DNA from: Ascaphus truei
Lineage: Eukaryota; Chordata; Amphibia; Anura; Ascaphidae
Length of the DNA stretch: 64,000 nt
Reading direction: 5' to 3'
NCBI GenBank assembly: GCA_036426205.1
Contig: CM071570.1
Location: forward strand, 75,753,691 to 75,817,690
Shown: positions 22,490 through 33,426 of the stretch, in pieces
Layout of the letters: each line of letters begins with the position of its first letter
How positions within the stretch are numbered: the first letter of the stretch is position 1
Made by a program: the position numbers and the translations under genes
Notes under the pieces: generated by a model
Seen by the model: the letters and a program-made list of their open reading frames with translations, nothing else
Told to the model about the DNA's origin: nothing
Database searches by the model: none

Positions 22490-23340
22490 TTTGAATCTTG
22501 CCATTGTGTTCTTAATCCGTCCATAGCCGAGCTTCAAAGCCTCACTGCGCCTGCGTGTAACCCTTTTTCAGATGGGAGCTATTTAGCTGCTTAGCTGCTT
22601 ACTGCGCATGAGTCTCCCAACCCCCCCCCCCTCTCCACAGAGTCGTTAATTTTCTGAATCTTGCCATTGTGTTCTTAATCCGTCCATAGCCGAGCTACAG
22701 TACAAAGCCTCACTGCACATTCGTGTAATTCTCTTTGAGAAGGGAGCTTTGAGGCTTTGTTTACGGCAACGTTTTGGAAAATCCCTTCTCAAATTTTATT
22801 TGCACAGAGCATCACCTTGATATTATAATAATAATAATAGCATGTTTTTGTATAGCGCTGTTAGTTACAGTATACAGTACGTAGCGCTTTCCAGAAATTT
22901 TGCAGGCACAGGTCCCTGTCCCGTGGAGCTCACAATCTATGTTTTTGGTGCCTGAGGCACAGGGAGATAAAGTGACTTGCTTTTTATGTACTGTATTTGG
23001 GGGTTTATTGATCAAATTATTATGATGAACTGCCTTTTGAAATTACTGTACTCTACTCTACAGTATGTAATTTCTTTGAACTGCTGCACAACTAATCCTT
23101 CATCCCTCCCCCACGCACGCACAAACTCTTTTCAACAGACACCTCCACAGAGTCATTCATTTTCTGAAGTTAGTCATTGTGTTTTTAATCCGTCCCTAGC
23201 CGAGCGTCAATCGCCTCACTGCGCCTGCGTGTACTCTAAGCCTCTTTGAGATGGGAGCTAGCTGATTACTGCACATGACTCACCCAACCCCCCCCCCCCA
23301 ACCCTTTGAGGCTTTGTTTACGGTAACGCTTTGGAAAATC
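22490..23340 (+). repeat. Three imperfect copies of a 150-200 bp unit
   Basis: The block 'cttgccattgtgttcttaat' + 'ccgtccatagccgagc' followed by 'cctcactgcgcctgcgtgta' occurs at about 22495, 22660 and 23160, each followed by a 'gggagct' stretch and, in part, by a C-run. The 'aacg.tttggaaaatccctt' word follows two of them. Likely part of the same transposon family as 16548-20677. Confidence 0.55.
22822..22982 (-). repeat. L2/MIR-like short interspersed repeat
   Basis: Has 'ataataataatagcatg' and 'agcgctttcc...caggtccctgtcccgtggagctcacaatct' and 'tgcctgaggcacagggagataaagtgacttgc', the familiar core/tail words of L2-related SINEs. Orientation is tentative. Confidence 0.45.
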
Positions 23341-23814
23341 CCTTCAGGCAGAGGGGGCCGCGGGTGTGTGTTCGGGAGGCAGAGGGAGCCGCAGGTGTGT
23401 GTTCGGGAGGCAAAGGGGCCGCAGGTGTGAGTTCAGGGGGCATGCAGAGGCAGCAGGATGGAGGCAGAGGGGCCATGGGTGTGAGTGCAGGGGGCATGGA
23501 GAGGCAGCAGGACGGAGGCAGAGGATACTTACCGTGTCCAACGATCTGGAAAAAGAATGGCAGCTCGTTGGGGGCGGGCTCATATAGAGCCTGGCCACGC
23601 GCCCACAAAGCCTGGGAGCGCGCACCAATCAGCTGTCAGGCAGGGGGAGTTTTTATTTATTTTTATTTTTTTCAGCGCGAGTAGGGAAAATTTCAGCGCG
23701 AGCAGGGAAAATTTAAAAAAACAAACACGTGTGCTGCTTGGGCCAATATTTACTCGCCCGGAGGTTAAATCCACCCGCCCCGGGCGTGTAAATGTATAGG
23801 ATTGTCGAACGCTG
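23316..23814 (-). mobile_element. Deletion derivative of the 16548-20677 element
   Basis: Starts with 'ggtaacgctttggaaaatcc' (as at 17470), then jumps directly into the 20186-20677 block, keeping its minisatellite and the right end TTGTCGAACGCTG. About 2.7 kb of interior, including the gene, is lost. The left end was not located. Confidence 0.6.
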
Positions 23815-23824
23815 TATATATATA

Positions 23825-24634
23825 TGTAGCCATGTGTAAAATTGGTGTACATATCTCTTTCTCATGCTGGCAGTAAACCTGGTAAGTATGCAGGATTGCC
23901 AGCAACAATCATGGAGGTTTGCCCTCAAACCCTGGTGAGGTGTCATATGTCCCAAAGGAAGTGACAACATGCTGTGTGTCATGATTAGTGACACAGAGGG
24001 TGTCTGTTTCCTGGAGGTGATATAAGACACAGCACTGCCTAAAGTTAGCAGTTCAGTTCAGTTGGTGTTTTGACTCTGTTCAGGAGAGTCATGTGGAGGT
24101 CTGCAACAGTGTTGCAGAGGCTGATGCAATAGCTGTGAGTCTGGGCAGCTCAAGAGAGACAAGCTGGTGAATCTCCCTGAGGGGAGAGGTGGAAAGCAAC
24201 TCCATTAGGAGAAGGAAGAACCTTCCCGATGGAGTGCAGCAGAGAGATGAGCGGCTGAGCTGACCGCTGCAAGGGGCAGTCTGCCCATACCATCATCAAT
24301 AAAGATGCCCTTGTTCACAAGAACCCCACTGTGTGAATGTGAAGTTTCTCCACAGCGGAAGGCACCACCCAGAAGGAGTTCCTCATCAGAACCATCTCCT
24401 TGCGGACGCAGAGATCCTGATGAGGTGGAGGCACTGCACTGTATGTAGGTAGGACTCTAACACACTACCTCAGCTGCCTATCTGGGTTGGCAATCCCCAC
24501 ACAACATCATGCGGGAGATTCGGGAGTCCTGTTGCCAACGGGTGCACCACCAGACACTACCATGTAATGGGGACTGGTTAGACCACAGGGGCCAATGTGA
24601 GATTGGGTGGGTCAGGCTAGGCCACAAAATCCGT

Positions 24635-24638
<4 letters not shown>
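23825..24638 (+). mobile_element. Solo LTR (TGTAGCC...TTACA), inserted in a TA tract
   Basis: Runs from TGTAGCCATGTG to CCGTTACA, with TATA-repeat DNA on both sides (a 4-base TATA duplication is possible but not informative). A TATA-like 'gatataagac' lies near 24020 and AATAAA near 24298, in the order expected of a plus-strand LTR promoter and polyadenylation signal. The start resembles the LTRs at 42403 and 57773. No internal coding sequence. Confidence 0.6.

Positions 24639-24673
<35 letters not shown>
24637..24673. repeat. (TA)n microsatellite
   Basis: About 36 bases of alternating TA between the solo LTR and the next LTR-like fragment. Confidence 0.9.
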
Positions 24674-24675
<2 letters not shown>

Positions 24676-25040
24676 TGGGAGACCAGAACACTTAACACCG
24701 GGATCACAGACCCAGGACATGGCAAGAGGTTTAATAAATCAAGTTTATTATGACTAACATCGATAGACACAGTACTACACACAATGGGGCACGAACTCAC
24801 CCAAAACCCCAAAATAAAGAATACGGGGGGAATCCTAACTCGACTAAGTATCAGACGCCGTTACCAAGGCTTACCCGGGCAGCTTCCAGTCTTTGTCCAT
24901 TTTGGGTACTGCACAAGTCCAAGGATGCTATGTTTCACTGAGGGCACTCGCAGATGTGTCAAAAAATTAAAGAATATTTTATTATACAATGAAAAATAAC
25001 AGTGCACTACACCATTAAATTAATCTACAAACACATACTG
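24673..25040 (-). mobile_element. LTR-like fragment related to 58520
   Basis: 'catgggagaccagaacactt' and the following 'gtttaataaatcaagtttatta' resemble the gypsy LTR starting at 58520 ('cacgggagaccaatgcttta'). Read on the minus strand it contains polyadenylation-like AATAAA words. Right end not defined. Confidence 0.35.
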
Positions 25041-25312
25041 TATAAGTGTACTGGAGCAAGATGCCCAAATACTGCAATTTGATATCAGTGTACGTATAGT
25101 AAACAGCAAAATGGAGATGTGAGTAGAAGACCTATACAGCGTGGAGTGCTGGCATGCGATGGAATCATCTGCTCTATTATCATCCATACTCAAGACTCAT
25201 TTGATATATGACACCATCTGGGACACTTTTATGAAAGTTGGACGCTAGTGATATTCTTGACTCTATTTGGATTTTGTTTAGTACTTTCCTGATTCCTTTA
25301 TTTTTAGTTTAA
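25041..25312. other. Intergenic DNA
   Basis: No gene or boundary seen. Confidence 0.35.
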
Positions 25313-25721
25313 GGCTGCATCCCCACTGGTACTGACCGCGCTCATGCTTGAAAACGGTGATGTCACCAACTCTCAAAGCATGTGCGCAGTGTGTCCTGCC
25401 TAATTTTGCAAGCGGGAGCAGGGGGCATGGATCTGGACTATTTGTGTGTGTGTAATGTGTGGGTTTCTGTGTTTTTGTGTGCGTGAGTGTGTGGCTCTGT
25501 GTGTGTATGGCTTTGTGTGTGGCTGTGTTCTATGTGCACATACCTCAGCTGAGCGCGCATCAATCTCAAAAAAAAAAATTGTCTCCCCAAGTGCTGGGAG
25601 AGTGTACGTGCCCATGCATGAGCGCGTGCGTGCCACGTGAACGGGCTTATTCACACTCACAGAAGAGAACACATCAAAGCGCTGAGCACCAAGCCCGGTT
25701 AGCGCCAGCGGAGACGCAGCC
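25313..25721. mobile_element. PIF/Harbinger-like MITE
   Basis: Left end GGCTGCATCCCCACTGGTAC and right end (inverse) GGCTGCGTCTCCGCTGGCGC form imperfect inverted repeats of about 26 bases. TAA stands on both sides (25310-25312 and 25722-25724), the 3-bp target duplication typical of PIF/Harbinger. 409 bases, no transposase; the interior is GT-rich. Confidence 0.7.
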
Positions 25722-26355
25722 TAAGAGTTTATGTATGGAGTGATGTCATGCTTGTATGATTTATTATTTCCTGTCCAGTTATATTTTCTCTCTCAATAGT
25801 ACCCAGGCATTTATATATCTAATCAGTGGATCAAGCTTGGTTTCCCCTCATTAGTTTTTATTCTATATTCTCCTCCTCTTTATTATACTTATATTGATAT
25901 AACATTTCAATATTTGGGCTTCTTGTTACAGTACTGTAACAGTCACTTATCCCTGTTTAAATAAAGCAGCCTCAAAACTCTGAGAGTCCAGCAGAGAGAT
26001 AGTTAATTGCAGCCACTCAATTAACTAGTCTCCATCTGGACTAATGAGAGCTCTGTAAAAAGCCTTATGTGAGACACTGGAGAGAGATTCCTTAGCTCAC
26101 ATTTGGGTTGACATAAGGAGAAGGAGAACAGACGAGAGATTTCATTAGCCCACAACTGGGCTGACCTGAGGAAAAGGTGATGTATTGATGCACATAGTAG
26201 AACTGTATGCTGACAGCAAGACAAGTGGACAAGACCTCTATACCTGGACACAGAGAGTGCCATAGCACACAAGGATGCTGACCCAGGAGAACAGAGAGGA
26301 CTTCCCCCACAGGAACACCAGAAACAGATGAGACTTTCTTGTTGAACTGTTGTGT
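25722..26355. other. Intergenic DNA, no gene recognised
   Basis: No coding domain. A symmetric 'gttacagtactgtaac' palindrome lies near 25926. Confidence 0.4.
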
Positions 26356-26356
26356 G

Positions 26357-26357
<1 letters not shown>

Positions 26358-26391
<34 letters not shown>
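26358..26391. repeat. (TA)n microsatellite
   Basis: About 32 bases of alternating TA; a second shorter TA-rich run lies at 26755-26800. Confidence 0.85.
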
Positions 26392-26394
<3 letters not shown>

Positions 26395-26656
26395 AAAAAA
26401 GTAGCGCTACTAAGTGACGTGAATAAATGTGAAACTAAAATATAAACACATAAATTGTGAATATGATAATCTAATAGTAAATATAACCAAAAGATGCAAT
26501 AAACATAACAATATAAAGTCCAAAAAAAGGATAAAGTCCAAATGTCTCCACTTAGTGATGGTTCAGAGGAGGGACGATCCAACAAACCACAATGATCCCA
26601 GGAGCTCCTTGCTGCTTCAGAAAAAAGTGGTGTTAGTGCCCACTATAAACCTAGAA

Positions 26657-26749
26657 GAACAAAACACAAAAAAGAGCAAGCTCCACTTCTTTTAACCCAA
26701 TTGTACACAGTTACGCGCTATGGAGCTTGCGCTTTTTTGTGTTTTGTTC
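26657..26749. repeat. Inverted repeat with 29-bp arms
   Basis: GAACAAAACACAAAAAAGAG + CAAGCTCCA (26657-26685) is mirrored at 26721-26749 with one mismatch; the loop is 35 bases. Likely a piece of a Penelope-type terminal repeat or a MITE end. Confidence 0.7.
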
Positions 26750-26799
26750 ATAGATTATATATATATATATATATAATATATTATATATAATATAATACA

Positions 26800-27700
26800 A
26801 AAAAGACACAACAAGTCTCAAAAACTGAGCACTCAAAAAAATCCCCAAAAAAATATTCTCAATGTCCTCAATTGTACAAACTAAAACATAATAAAAAACA
26901 CAAAGCAGAATCCTGAAATAGACAAGAGACTACATATAACATATGGCCCATACAAAAGTCTAAACCTACACAATATACTAGGCTAATGCAAGAAGAGTGT
27001 CAGGTGAGATCCCAGGGAAATAGTTCCCTGGATCAGCAAGACCGGCGGTCACAATGTAAACCAAAAGACCTAAGGGACACACTAATAATACACTGATATT
27101 CATACATATAACCACACACACTGCAAGATGGAAACCGTAAAGGTAAAGCTAACCCACCTGTGGGGTGGGAAGTGTGCAGAAATCTAGGAATAATGTGTGA
27201 AGATGGATAATCCATTTGAAAAATAACACAAAGAGATCTAAGTTGTCACCAAAAAAATCCTAACATAAAAATGAGCAAATGTCCAAAGTATCCAGGATAA
27301 CATGAAGTCTTAGATAAACGAAATAGCATGTAAAGTCCATCAGATGTAGTATGGGGGATAAAAAGAAAGATAAATGGGTACTCATCCCCCTTGAGATTGA
27401 AGAGTGCAGTAGTATAAATCAAAAATGCCAGACAGAAATTCAGCCGCAGTATCAGAATCCGTGTTGTTGTGAGTCTCAAGTCATCAGAGGAGTACAGTAT
27501 GTGTCACAAAATGAAGTCTCAGGTCACTGCAGCAGCTCCCACTTACACGTTTTCACCTTGCGGTTCTTCACGGAGTGTGGAGGACTGCTGGGGAGTAGAC
27601 TCACTATTTAAAAGAAATTTCAGGATTAGAGACAGCTGTCCCAGCATATATCAATGCTATTGGCTGAGAATCAGAAGAGAGGGAGGCGTGTATCTCTGCC
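26800..27700. other. Unassigned repeat-like DNA
   Basis: No recognisable protein. The style (short AATAAA-like words, 'tgagatcccagggaaatagttccctgg' hairpin near 27003-27030) suggests an old Penelope-type terminal repeat, but no ribozyme-like core was found. Confidence 0.3.
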
Positions 27701-28085
27701 CAGCTGTCTGCTATTTACACAGATCAGCAGCCCCGACGGTATCCATAGATGCATCTCTGTATCTGCGTGATGCACATACACCTCTGCATGGCATCATGAC
27801 GTCATAACAGGATTATCCAATCAGGAGAGTTGCTCTTCGATTCATAGTAATATAGGGAGGCTGTTCAGCGCCACAGATCATCTGCTAAAACCACTCGGTC
27901 TCAATCTGCGGTAGTAAGCATTAACCTATGCCGCGATGATCAGGAATGTAGATCGATTCCTAAGGATGTCATTCTGGAAATGCAGTATAATCGGATCTAT
28001 GGCAGGATCCCTCACTGGTGACATACAGTAGTGGACAGCGTGTACATAAATCATTTCCTATTGCAAAGGCTGTTTGATGTTATCT
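27701..28085. repeat. First copy of a locally duplicated segment
   Basis: Matches 28088-28443 from 'ccagctgtctg' to the N gap, with scattered one-base insertions and deletions. Its last part ('agtggacagcgtgtacataa') is repeated again right after the gap at 28479. Part of it (about 27940-28060) also occurs inverted at 29355-29480. Likely a false duplication next to a scaffold gap. Confidence 0.65.
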
Positions 28086-28443
28086 TGCCAGCTGTCTGTT
28101 ATTTTTTACACAGATCAGCATGCCCGACGGTTTATCCATAGATGCATGCTCGTTATCTTGCGTGATGAACATAACGCCTCTGCATGGCATCATGAGACGT
28201 CTAATCAGGGATTTATCCAGTCGGAGAGTTTGCTCTTCATTGTTCATTAGTAATGATAGGAGGTGTTCAGCGCCCACAGATCATCTGCTAAAAACACTTC
28301 ACTCGGCCTCCAAATCCGCGGTTACGTAAGCATAACCTATGCGCGATGATCAGGAATGTAGAACGAAATTGTCCTAGGTGATGTCATTGGACATGGAAAT
28401 GCAGTATAATCGGATCTACTGGCAGGATCACTCACTGTGACAT

Positions 28444-28478
28444 NNNNNNNNNNNNNNNNNNNNNNNNNNNNNNNNNNN
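28444..28478. other. Assembly gap (35 N)
   Basis: Run of N. Sequence on both sides overlaps in content with 27701-28085, suggesting unmerged contig ends. Confidence 0.95.
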
Positions 28479-28729
28479 ACAGTAGTGGACAGCGTGTACA
28501 TAAATCATTTCCTATTGCAAAGGCTTTACTTAAACATGACTCTAACCCTAATCTTTTGTCAGCCTTTGCAATAGATAAGGTATCTTTGGGTATTGGAGGA
28601 GGGGACTTGGAAAAGGCCTTATGCAGCTGAACGACTACTTGGGTTTCGCTATGTTCCTGTGATATCCGTTATGGGTTTTTCAGCTTGGTTTAAGTTGGGG
28701 GTTGATTATATCAAACTAAGGATATGTAT

Positions 28730-29125
28730 ACTGCACCGACACACTTTATTCGAGCAAATACCCAGTATGTACCTGGCAGATACCTGGAATGCGCCGCTCC
28801 TCACCTCTGACAAGCCCCGTTGCATTTGCCTTCCCAGCCTGGGTTCATGCCTGGCTGATGGGCGGCTGATCTGTTAAATGATAATGATTAGGATTTAATA
28901 GGCTGCAATGCTTCGCGTGTCTACCAGATGGCATAAATTCATGAATTGTAATGCAGTATATATATATATACTGTGCAGTATTGCAGCCAGTGGGAATAAA
29001 ATGCTTCAAGTTCCCCTGCCTGGAAATACCTCAAGCACTCGGACAGAAACAGTCCACAACCTCATACACCGGGTATACCCGAATTCGTGGGACTAGCCGA
29101 GCTCGAATAAAGTGTGTCGCCAGTG
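28730..29125. mobile_element. TA-flanked MITE of the CAGTGGCG family
   Basis: The left end ACTGCACCGACACACTTTAT and the right end (inverse) CACTGGCGACACACTTTATT are inverted repeats over about 28 bases, and TA stands on both sides. The interior shares 'aattcatgaattgtaatgcag' and 'gcagtattgcagcc' with 54540-54650. No coding sequence; mobilised presumably by a Tc1/mariner-type transposase. Confidence 0.65.
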
Positions 29126-29354
29126 TATCTACATGCATGCATGTGTGTGTGGGCACATGCACTTACATGCATGTATGTGATTTTGATTCTTTATACTCAT
29201 GTAATCTTGTGGTTCCTAGGTATTTATAGCCTGTTAGGAATAAGGGAAGCAGCTTCATTGTCATTTGTTTTTTGAGTTTTTCATCTGTTTGAAAGGTTTT
29301 TTTTCTCTGTAAATTTTTATTTTTAACATATATTAATTTTCTTCTCTTCTATCT

Positions 29355-29484
29355 GAGGAAATGATTTATGTACACGCTGTCCACTATGTCACCAGTGAGG
29401 GATCCTGCCATAGATCCGTTTATACTGCATTTCCAGAATGACATCCTTAGGATTCGATCTACATTCCTGATCATTGCAATATAA
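29355..29484 (-). repeat. Inverted copy of 27940-28060
   Basis: Reads 'gaaatgatttatgtacacgc' ... 'gatctacattcctgatcat', the reverse complement of sequence left of the gap. It directly precedes the old Penelope gene fragment and may be terminal-repeat DNA of an element inserted there. Confidence 0.55.
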
Positions 29485-29486
29485 CG

Positions 29487-29778
29487 TTGTAAAATTTGCA
29501 AATATTTTACTAAGACACGAACTTTTGATAATATGGGAGGTACCAGATCACATCGCATCTTGTCTTTTATCAACTGTAATTCAGAATTCATTATTTATAT
29601 GCTCATCTGTGGGTGCAACAAGAGATATGTAGGACTCACTACAAGGAAATTTAAAATTCGGATCATGGAACACATGAGACTTATTTTAAAAAAAGATTTA
29701 AATCACCCAGTTTCGTCACATTTCAATGAATGTCAAAATGGTTCACTTGAACATTTTAAATGTATAGCTATAGAACAT
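29487..29778 (+). pseudogene. Old Penelope-like element: GIY-YIG endonuclease, left part
   Basis: Plus-strand frame of the C-terminal endonuclease: a Cys-rich 'KICKYFTKTRT', then 'YMLICGCNKRYVGLTTRKFK' and 'RIMEHMR' (the GIY-YIG-type core with its Tyr, Gly, Arg and Glu), and 'HPVSSHFNECQNG'. It breaks at '..IAIEH' (29778), exactly where a 9.3-kb insertion begins. The frame continues at 39120 without loss. The RT part is missing upstream. Confidence 0.8.
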
Positions 29779-30690
29779 CAGAGAAATGAATCCCAATATG
29801 GGTGCTTCTAAAAACCAGATGATGGCAGCGATATAGCTGATAACCAGGATTTTAAATGACCATAAAGATTTTAAATGACCATAAATTGTGTATGTAGAAA
29901 AATATTGCTCTCAATAAAGCCTAATAAAATGGACCCTATAGTATGAGTGGGGAATAGCCTCAGCTGGGAAGACAGAAGTGAGCCCACATATAAGTGAACT
30001 CACACTATAAACCCCGCAAGTAACAAGACCCTAGGTCCAAAGGCTGGAGCACTATAAAATCTCCACAAACACAATAAGCATAATGAATGCAATCAAGGGC
30101 AAGAAATGAGCATAAACTCACATTGATAGTCCTTGAAGGTCTCCGATAATCCCGGAAGTCGCGTGCGTCGATCCAATGACAGACAGGAATAAACTAAAAA
30201 GATGATCACGCACTGCAAAATAGGGCTGGAGGCAGTTGTGAAAAAATAAAAATGCTTTATTAAATGGCATAATAGCCAAAGCTAAAAAAGGAAAGGAAAA
30301 GAAAAAAAGGCTCCCTAACGCTTTCACGCTGTGTGCGCTTTATCAAAGGTAACCTATGTTCAGAGTAGCCCCCCTAAATAGCAGTCTCAATGCGGATGTA
30401 GTTTTTGCGCCAAAACTTTATCAATGAGATCAGCTGGTAGGAGACCGGTAGTAAGCTACGGAAGCCCAGAAGGGCAAAAAATACCTCCGCATTGGAGCGC
30501 AAATAAGGGAGTCACAAGCATAATATAAAAAACAAACGTAAGGCTGATACTTTGTAACCTAAACATAAACAAACATCACAATGAGGAAGAAATTATACAA
30601 AAACAAAGTATAAAAAAGATTAATTAAAACAAGAAAGATAGAAAAACAACATTAAATAATATAAATAAAATCATAAAAAGGAACAAATAA
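29779..30690 (-). repeat. Penelope terminal repeat unit (3' copy)
   Basis: Same orientation as 37870-38612, and its outer half equals the inverse of 38613-38850. It contains a damaged hammerhead-like motif (30309-30354) and an AATAAA-like word near 30246. Confidence 0.7.
30309..30354 (-). ncRNA. Hammerhead-like motif, damaged copy
   Basis: Homologous to the motif at 38463 but lacks several bases, including one in the GAAAC-GCG segment (now GAAAGCG). Probably inactive, or damaged by sequencing error. Confidence 0.4.
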
Positions 30691-31094
30691 TATCCATGGA
30701 AAACAGATTGAAAACATAAATTATATTCAAAATGTTTACAGTAACCTGTAAATTGAATTTAAATACTTATAATGGTGAATATCACCTGAAACATATAACA
30801 GATAATTATGAAAAAAATAATATATATAAAATAACATAGCAAGATTAAAAAGCTATAAAAATTAGAATATATAATTATAGATATCAGAGATATAAACTGA
30901 TTACTATCTAAACAAGCATCTAAATATAATACAATAATCATATGTATTCCATTGCCCAAAGTGATAAATTCAACACAAATACAGCTAAACCCCGTTATAA
31001 CGCGGGTCTCGGGGTTCCACCCGAGACACCGCGTACTAACGGTGGTCGCGAGAAAAAAAATGGCCGCCGCGCTTTAGCGCATATTCACTCCCGC

Positions 31095-31390
31095 GGGACA
31101 AGGAAATGGAGCGGGCATGCCTCCGCTCCCCTCCCCCCTGTCACCGCGGACAGGCCGCGGGGCAGGAGATGGGAGCGAGGATGTCCCTCTGTCCCGCTTC
31201 CCCTGTCACAGCGGGACAGGCCGCGGGGCAGGAGTATGGAGGGGATGTCCCTCCTGTCCCCGCTTCCCCCTGTCACCGTGTTGTCAGGCCGCGGGGCAGG
31301 GAGATGGGAAGGGGATTGTCCTCTGTCCCGCTTCCCCTGTCAAAACGCGCGTGACAGCCCGCGGGGGGCAGGAATGAGAGGCGGGTATGT
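31095..31390 (+). repeat. GC-rich minisatellite, about 65-70 bp unit
   Basis: About four units built on 'ggacaggccgcggggcagga' and 'gatgtccctctgtcccgctt' with 'cccctgtca'. Open frames on both strands are translations of the repeat. Confidence 0.8.
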
Positions 31391-31567
31391 CCTCAGGTCG
31401 CCGCTTACCTCATACCTCTGCCTGCTGGAGGTGGTAGCGGGGGGTTTCTTACTCCCCACCGCTGTCCCGGCGCTCCCGCATGCCTGCGCGGGAGGAGGGG
31501 GTGGGAGTGGTGTGGTGGTGCTGGTCGCGGCCTTTCTCGTGCTCCGACCCCACCCCCCGTCTGTGTA

Positions 31568-31870
31568 GAGTGAGAGAGTGTGTGTGTGTATGATATATGG
31601 GAGGAAAGTGTGTGTGTGGATATGGGTGTGTGTAGTGGTGTGAGTGTGTGTAAGTGTCTGAGTGTGTGTGTAGTGTGGAAGTGTGTGTAAGAGTGTGAGT
31701 CTAGTGTGTGTTAAGTGTGTGTAAGTGTGTAGTGTGTGTGTAGTGTTGTGAGTGTGTAAGTGTGTAAGTGTGTGTAAGTGTGTGTAGTGTGGTGTATGTG
31801 TGTTAGTGTCTGTGAGTGTCTGTGAGTGTATAAGTGTGTGTAAGTTGTGTGTAAGTGTCCCTAGTGAGTT
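31568..31870 (+). repeat. GTGTAAGTGT-type simple repeat
   Basis: TG-rich tandem variants ('gtgtgtaagtgt', 'gtgtagtgtg') without coding meaning. Confidence 0.85.
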
Positions 31871-33090
31871 GTGCGGTGAGTGTGCGTGCAGTGTGTGGCG
31901 AAGTGTGCGTGGTGTAAGTGTGGTGTGCAGTGTGTGTGTGCTTGTGTGCGTAAGATGTCGTGTGTGCGTGGTGGTGTGAGTGTGTTGCTGTGGCGAGTGT
32001 GTGTGAGTGTGTGTGCAGTGTGCAGGGGTGTGCAGTTCATGAGGAGTGTTGTGTGCGTGTACGTGTGTGTGTGCAGTGTGGTCAGTGGTGTGCAGTGTGA
32101 TCAACTGAGCATGTGTGTGCAGTGTGCATGTGTGTGGGTGCAGTGTGCCAATGAGCAGTGTGTGTGTGCAGTGTTGTCCAGTGTGTCAGTGTGAGCAATG
32201 AGCAGTGTGTGTGCATGTGCAGTGTGTGTGCAGTGTGTCAGTGGTGCCGTGTGAGCAATGAGCAGTGGTGGTTGCAGTGTGCAGTGTGTGTGCAGTGTGT
32301 CCACTGATCATGGTGTTGCAAGTGGCGTGTGTGTGCAGTGTGTCCAAGCGTCATGGTGTGTGCAATGTGCATTTGTGTGCAGGTGTGTCCAATGTAGCAG
32401 TGTGTGTGCAGGTGGTGCAGTGTGGTGTGCAGTGTGTCATTGGGTGCAGTGTGAGCAATGAGCAGTGTGTGTGCAGTGTTGCAGTGTGTGGTGCAAGTGT
32501 GTTCAGTGTGGTGCCAGTGTTAGTCAATGAGCAGTGTGTGCAGTGTGCAGTGTGTGTGCAGTGTGTCCAATGAGCAGGTGGTGATGTGCAGTGTGCAGTT
32601 GGTGTGCAGTGTGACCAATGAGACAGTGTGTGTGTGTCAATGATGTCAGATGTGTTGTTCAGTGTGTCAGTGTGTGCAGTGTGAGCAATGAGCAGTGTGT
32701 GTCAGTGTGCAGTGTTTTGTGGCAGTGTGTGTGGGCCATGAGTCAGTGTTGTGTGCAGTGTGCAGACAGTGTGTGTGCGTGTGCGGTGTGTGCAGTGTGA
32801 GTGTGACAATGAGTCAGTGTGTGTTGCAGTGTGCAGTGTGTGTGGCATGTGGCAGTGTGAGCAATTAGGCAGTGTGTGTGCAGTGTGCAGTGTGTGTGCA
32901 GTGTGTCAGTGTGTGCAGTGTGAGCAATGAGCAGTGTGTGTGCAGTGTGCAGTGTGTGTGCAGTGTGTCAGTGTGAGCAATGAGCAGTGTGTGTGCAGTG
33001 TGCAGTGTGTGTGCAGTGTGGCAGTGTGAGCAATGAGCAGTGTGTGTGCAGTGAGTGTGTGCAGTGTGTGCAGTGTGTGCAGTGTGCAAA
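31871..33090 (+). repeat. CAGTGTGTG / GAGCAATGAG minisatellite
   Basis: More than 1.2 kb of units such as 'gtgtgtgcagtgtgcagtg' joined by 'tgagcaatgagca'. Units are most regular at 32880-33060 (about 50 bp). Earlier units differ mostly by single-base gains and losses. Ends in A- and T-runs (33089-33140). Confidence 0.9.
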
Positions 33091-33426
33091 AAAAAAATGA
33101 AAAAAAAAAAAAATTTAAATTTTTTTTTTTTTTTTTTTTTAAAAACGGGAGCCACGGGAAAACCGCGTTATAACCGAATCGCGGTATAACGAGGCGCGTT
33201 ATAACGGGGTTTAGCTGTAGTCGTAATTAGAGAGAATAATATGTTGGAGAAATATGTGATAAATGAGGGAGAAATTACCTAGTCAAATGAGTCAGATAAA
33301 ATAATGAAACATGTTTATGTGGAAACTTCATATTGTAGCCGGAATCAATCATAATGATACCATATAAGGAAAACATGACATAAATCGATAATTATCATAT
33401 TAGTCATACATGACCATATATATATA

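Larger units (their letters stand above)
30982..33217. mobile_element. Tigger/pogo-like DNA element swollen by minisatellites
   Basis: Ends CAGCTAAACCCCGTTATAACGCG and its inverse, each next to TA (30980-30981 and 33218-33219), which is the Tc1/mariner target duplication. Tigger/pogo ends in other vertebrates share the AACC(T/C)CGTTATAACG core. There is no transposase. Almost the whole interior is tandem repeat (three different arrays), so it is a non-autonomous copy that serves as a host for satellite growth. Confidence 0.75.

Noticed and set aside
31340..32104. 254-codon His/Thr-rich open frame on the minus strand, and several frames of 60-104 codons at 31880-33155
   Set aside because: They are translations of GT/CA-rich minisatellite; no domain or codon bias.
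31871..33090. CRISPR-like alternation of repeats
   Set aside because: Units vary in length and have no unique spacers; the DNA is eukaryotic minisatellite.
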